64,000 nucleotides of DNA, taken from contig OY970066.1 of assembly GCA_963705285.1 (NCBI GenBank), positions 2,666,001 through 2,730,000 of the forward strand, written 5' to 3'. Positions 60,790 to 64,000 of this stretch are shown in pieces; within the stretch, counting starts at the first letter, position 1; each line of letters begins with the position of its first letter. Under the pieces are notes generated by a model. It saw only the letters and a list, made by a program, of their open reading frames with translations. It was not told the DNA's origin and made no database searches. The stretch comes from JACMLD01 sp963705285 (GTDB lineage: Bacteria > Bacteroidota > Bacteroidia > Chitinophagales > Chitinophagaceae). Made by a program: the position numbers and the translations under genes.

Positions 60790-62499
60790 ATGATCAAACT
60801 ACCCCTCCGCCGCGTTTTTCACCCTCAACGGAAGGCTTTCTGGCTGTTATTTCTGGCCTTTTGTGTTGTCAGCTGCAATAATACTGAACAAAAGCCTCCT
60901 GAAGTAGTGGAGGTGAAAATCCCCGAAAAGATTGATGCAAAAGTGAAGGAACTGTTGCAGACCAGTATGCGGTATGTGCTGGAGAACAATGGAAAATTAA
61001 ACGATTCTGTTAGTTTGCTGCGCGCAGGATTGGTGGATACCATTTACCAGACCACCGAATACCAGCCTTTCTGGAGCAGCAACGAAAAATGGACGCCACT
61101 GGCTGACTCACTATTTGCATTTATTGCAGGCGCAAGGTCATATGGGCTGTTTCCATCTGATTATAACGTTAACTCGCTCGTAAACATCCGTACCGGCATG
61201 GCAGCAGATTCGCTCCATAAAAAAAATGCAGCGTTATGGGCCCGGGCAGATATTATTTACACCGATGCTTATTTGCACATAGCGCGCGATTTGCGGCTTG
61301 GGAGGCTTTCGAGAGACAGCATTACCATGCGCAATGATTCGCTGATAACCGATACGCTGTTTATTAAAAATTTCCAGGATGCCGTTGCACAAAAAAGCAT
61401 TCGTCGCTCACTGGAGCAACTGGAACCAACATTAAAAGGATATACTGACCTTAAAGCTTCCATACCCGCGTTTCTTGATTCAGCAAATTTCAGTAAGGCA
61501 ACCTATGTACTATATCCTTCGAGGGATTCGGGCGTGTTGTTCAAACAGGTAGAAGCCAGGTTGAATGAATTGCAATATGCCATCATACCGGGAGATACTA
61601 CTTCTTTTCGGGAAAGCATCCGCAAATACCAGAAAGAGCATGGCATACCGGTAACAGGTAAAATAGGAGAACGTACTGCCAACAGTCTTAATAATACCGA
61701 TTTGCAAAAATTCAGGCGTATTGCGGTTAGCCTTGACCGGTATAAAATGATGGCCGATACCCTGCCGCATCAGTATATATGGGTAAACCTGCCGTCATTT
61801 TACCTGCAACTGTGGGATGCCGATACCATTGCCCTGCAGTCGAAAATAGTAGTGGGTAAACCGCTTACCCGTACACCCGTGCTAACCAGCAAGGTGACTG
61901 ATATGGTTACCTACCCGCAATGGACCATACCTGAAAGTATTATTGTAAAAGAAGTGCTGCCTGGTTTAAAAAAGGATACCAATTATTTGCGCAAGAAAGG
62001 CTACAGTCTTATTGATGATAAAGGCGATGAAGTAACCGCTTCGTCTGTAAACTGGAGTAAATATAAAAAGGGCATTCCTTATAAAGTGGTACAGGGCAGC
62101 GGCGATGACAATGCGCTGGGCATACTCAAATTCAATTTCGGCAATAAGTACAGCGTATACATGCACGATACCAACCAGCGCTACTACTTTGATAAAACAC
62201 TCAGGGCGCTTAGCCACGGTTGCGTACGTGTACAACAATGGAATAAACTGGCGCGTTTTATTATCAGTAACGATAGTACCAATGCTGCGCCGGGTGCCAA
62301 TACTTTTAAATCTGATTCATTAAAGGCCTGGTTAACACGCAAAGAAAAACATACCATAGGGGTAAGAACAAAGCTGCCGGTTTATTTCCGTTATTTTGGA
62401 TGTGCCGCTGTTGAAGGAAAAGTAAAATTTTACGACGATATTTACGGGGAAGATAAATTGCTGATTGAACGCTATTTTGTTAATAAAGGCCTCAATTAA
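60790..62499 (+). CDS. L,D-Transpeptidase lipoprotein (YcbB/LdtD-like)
   Basis: 569 residues from ATG 60790 (MIKLPLRRV); a TTG at 60727 would overlap the divergent gene. Lipobox AFCVVSC with Cys29. A scaffold domain (about 60-300) contains a peptidoglycan-binding helix set (YQKEHGIPVTGKIGERT). A YkuD domain follows at about 350-510 with the active-site motif LSHGCVRVQQW (Cys near 477). It should crosslink or anchor peptidoglycan from the outer envelope. Its stop overlaps the next gene's ATG (TAATG). Confidence 0.92.
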   Translation: MIKLPLRRVFHPQRKAFWLLFLAFCVVSCNNTEQKPPEVVEVKIPEKIDAKVKELLQTSMRYVLENNGKLNDSVSLLRAGLVDTIYQTTEYQPFWSSNEKWTPLADSLFAFIAGARSYGLFPSDYNVNSLVNIRTGMAADSLHKKNAALWARADIIYTDAYLHIARDLRLGRLSRDSITMRNDSLITDTLFIKNFQDAVAQKSIRRSLEQLEPTLKGYTDLKASIPAFLDSANFSKATYVLYPSRDSGVLFKQVEARLNELQYAIIPGDTTSFRESIRKYQKEHGIPVTGKIGERTANSLNNTDLQKFRRIAVSLDRYKMMADTLPHQYIWVNLPSFYLQLWDADTIALQSKIVVGKPLTRTPVLTSKVTDMVTYPQWTIPESIIVKEVLPGLKKDTNYLRKKGYSLIDDKGDEVTASSVNWSKYKKGIPYKVVQGSGDDNALGILKFNFGNKYSVYMHDTNQRYYFDKTLRALSHGCVRVQQWNKLARFIISNDSTNAAPGANTFKSDSLKAWLTRKEKHTIGVRTKLPVYFRYFGCAAVEGKVKFYDDIYGEDKLLIERYFVNKGLN

Positions 62500-62918
62500 T
62501 GAAAAAACCCGCTTGCCTGTTGGCCACACTTTTATTAGTGGCCGGTATGCTGCAACTTGTTGCACAAGCCCGGCCAAAAGGTAGTGTGACCGCCAAAAAG
62601 CCATCTACCGTACAATATGGCACCGCCAGTTATTATTCCAACAAATTTCAGGGTAAGCCAACCGCCAGCGGCGAACTATACGATAAAGCAAAAATGACCT
62701 GCGCCCACAATTCATTGCCGCTGGGTACCTGGGTAAAAGTGACCAATCTGCGCAACAAAAGATCAGTCATCGTGCGTGTAACCGACCGGCTGCATCATAA
62801 GAATAAAAGAGTGGTGGATCTATCAAGAATTGCCGCGTCGCAATTAGGTTATGTGAAGAGAGGGCTGGCAAGGGTAAAGGTGGAAGTGCTGGATAAAGAT
62901 GACCTCCCTAACAAATAG
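62499..62918 (+). CDS. RlpA-like protein (septal lytic transglycosylase family)
   Basis: 139 residues. Signal peptide (about 1-24). Double-psi beta-barrel (about 38-132): GTASYYSNKFQGKPTASGE, MTCAHNSLPLGTWVKVTN and VRVTDRLHHKNKRVVDLSR; the Asp in VTDR fits the conserved site. No SPOR domain, so it is shorter than E. coli RlpA. It shares one base with the preceding L,D-transpeptidase stop, so it is translationally coupled. Confidence 0.9.
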   Translation: MKKPACLLATLLLVAGMLQLVAQARPKGSVTAKKPSTVQYGTASYYSNKFQGKPTASGELYDKAKMTCAHNSLPLGTWVKVTNLRNKRSVIVRVTDRLHHKNKRVVDLSRIAASQLGYVKRGLARVKVEVLDKDDLPNK

Positions 62919-63016
62919 CTATGCATACGATTACACCTGTATGGTGAAACGCTGATTCGCACGTATTAAAAAATAACGCTCGTTAATAAATATTTCACGT
63001 TTTCAAACCTACCCGC

Positions 63017-63024
63017 TATTTTTG
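63017..63024 (+). promoter_or_regulatory. Predicted -7 box (TATTTTTG) of the OmpA-family gene
   Basis: Exact TAnnTTTG match, 25 bp before ATG 63050. The -33 region has T-rich sequence rather than TTG. Confidence 0.45.
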
Positions 63025-63049
63025 TCCTCATTACTAAAACTATCTTGTT

Positions 63050-64000
63050 ATGAAGAAGTTTCTGCTAGTTTTCCTGGTTGCCACAGGTTTAGTACAGGTT
63101 TCTGTGGCGCAGGATAATAATTATATAAAACGTCCCGCCCTAGGAGTAAATTTCTTTTTTAACGATTTTAATGGCGCTGGCTACCTTAAAAAATACGGTC
63201 TTAACCGTACCATCAGAGATAAACAACTGGGTCAGTTTAAAAGCATGGCACCCGGCCTTGCGGTTAATTACCTAAACGGTCTTAGCAAACACCTGGATGT
63301 GTCTGTTGGGCTGGCGGGTTCTTTTCTCGATTATCCCATTACCGGTAAAAGTCTTTTTGGCAATGACAACCTGTTGCTTGAAGGAGATGTATCTATAAAC
63401 GCCAAGATGTTAACGGATAAATACTGGTTTACGCCCTATTTGTCTGCCGGTATAGGCGCTTCCAAATACAAAGGCTATTACGGCGCTATTATTCCTGTGG
63501 GTGTGGGTATGCAGGTTAATTTTTATGACGAAGCTTTTTTGTTTATCAATGCACAACACCGTTTTGGTATTACTGAAAATACATCGCATCATTTTTATTA
63601 CAGCATCGGCGTAGCCGGCAATATCGGCGCAAAAAAAGAACCCAAAGTAATACCACCGCCACCGCCGCCCGCCGTGGAACCACCAAAAGACAGGGATGGA
63701 GATGGTGTCATAGATAGCCTGGATACCTGCCCGGACGTAGCTGGTATGGCCAAATTTAATGGCTGCCCCGATACAGATAACGACGGTATTGCAGACAATG
63801 ATGATAAATGCCCCACCGTTTCCGGTCTTGCCCGTTACCAGGGTTGCCCTATACCAGACCGTGATAAGGATGGTGTAAACGATGAAGAAGACAAATGTGC
63901 TGATGTTGCCGGTGTGGCACGTTACCAGGGTTGCCCCGTTCCCGACCGCGATAAAGACGGTGTAAACGATGAAGAAGATAAGTGCCCGGATTTGGCTGGA
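63050..64000 (+). CDS. OmpA-family outer membrane protein (partial, runs off window)
   Basis: 317 codons visible from ATG 63050; the C-terminus is outside. Signal peptide (about 1-20, ending VSVAQ). A beta-barrel-like N-domain (about 25-195; LNGLSKHLDVSVGLAG, YLSAGIGASKYKGYYG, HHFYYSIGVAGNIG), then a Pro-rich hinge PPPPPP and thrombospondin type-3-like calcium-binding repeats (DRDGDGVIDSLDTCPD and copies to the end). The missing end should be the OmpA peptidoglycan-binding domain. It anchors the outer membrane to the wall. Confidence 0.92.
   Translation, partial: MKKFLLVFLVATGLVQVSVAQDNNYIKRPALGVNFFFNDFNGAGYLKKYGLNRTIRDKQLGQFKSMAPGLAVNYLNGLSKHLDVSVGLAGSFLDYPITGKSLFGNDNLLLEGDVSINAKMLTDKYWFTPYLSAGIGASKYKGYYGAIIPVGVGMQVNFYDEAFLFINAQHRFGITENTSHHFYYSIGVAGNIGAKKEPKVIPPPPPPAVEPPKDRDGDGVIDSLDTCPDVAGMAKFNGCPDTDNDGIADNDDKCPTVSGLARYQGCPIPDRDKDGVNDEEDKCADVAGVARYQGCPVPDRDKDGVNDEEDKCPDLAG

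Overview
The window is chromosomal DNA of a Bacteroidota bacterium, most likely of the Chitinophagia/Chitinophagaceae type. Evidence: a type IX secretion C-terminal sorting domain, a propeller-type sensor kinase, an OmpA-like porin with thrombospondin-3 repeats, a family of A/T-rich intergenic repeats, an almost complete lack of Shine-Dalgarno sites, and promoters of the Bacteroidota form TTG-N19-TAnnTTTG. The taxonomic placement is inference from gene content; no rRNA or tRNA gene is visible.

Layout. 1-6.1 kb: an OmpR/HisKA two-component pair (kinase cut by the left edge), a lone receiver, a Tat-exported dienelactone hydrolase and a secreted FAD oxidoreductase with a golvesin-like tail. 6.3-13.5 kb: small proteins, a GH130 glycoside phosphorylase facing two GT4 glycosyltransferases (one fused to a six-hairpin domain), and another lone receiver. 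13.8-18.7 kb: a lipoprotein, a 1027-residue propeller histidine kinase and its LuxR-type regulator. 19-24 kb: a redox cluster of two dihaem cytochromes, three cupins and a PAS/LuxR regulator. 24.3-33.5 kb: an orphan contractile-tail sheath gene, an M19-like dipeptidase, a CLC-type (probably fluoride) antiporter, class II aldolase, a kinase-like protein of unknown role and a BtuF-like protein behind an 18-unit octamer repeat. 34.3-41.3 kb: a cystathionine beta-synthase type enzyme, a decayed toxin/immunity remnant, tex, and unusual stem-loop repeats. 41.4-43.4 kb: an ECF sigma/anti-sigma pair with a divergent DUF6249 gene. 44.2-49.8 kb: a CtpA-type protease, amino-sugar recycling (BadF-type kinase and MurQ), and a T9SS cargo protein. 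49.9-60.0 kb: the aromatic amino acid gene cluster. 60-64 kb: cell-wall enzymes and the start of an OmpA-family protein.

The most interesting element is at 49,877-50,052. It has a consensus promoter and a 24-codon leader peptide with eight Phe/Tyr residues in ten. Three RNA segments follow that can pair in mutually exclusive ways, and then an intrinsic terminator. It lies just ahead of pheA and the downstream tyrA, DAHP synthase/chorismate mutase, aroB, aroA and aroC. This has every part of classical ribosome-mediated attenuation sensing Phe and Tyr. The second is a promoter motif, CTGTAACCT-N13-GTAGTC, present three times with identical spacing between the ECF sigma gene and the divergent DUF6249 gene. 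It is a likely autoregulated regulon signature.

The gaps between genes, including those inside the aromatic cluster, are filled by several repeat families. Two have moved into coding sequence in frame: a palindrome in aroC and a TTGATTGG-type repeat in aroA.
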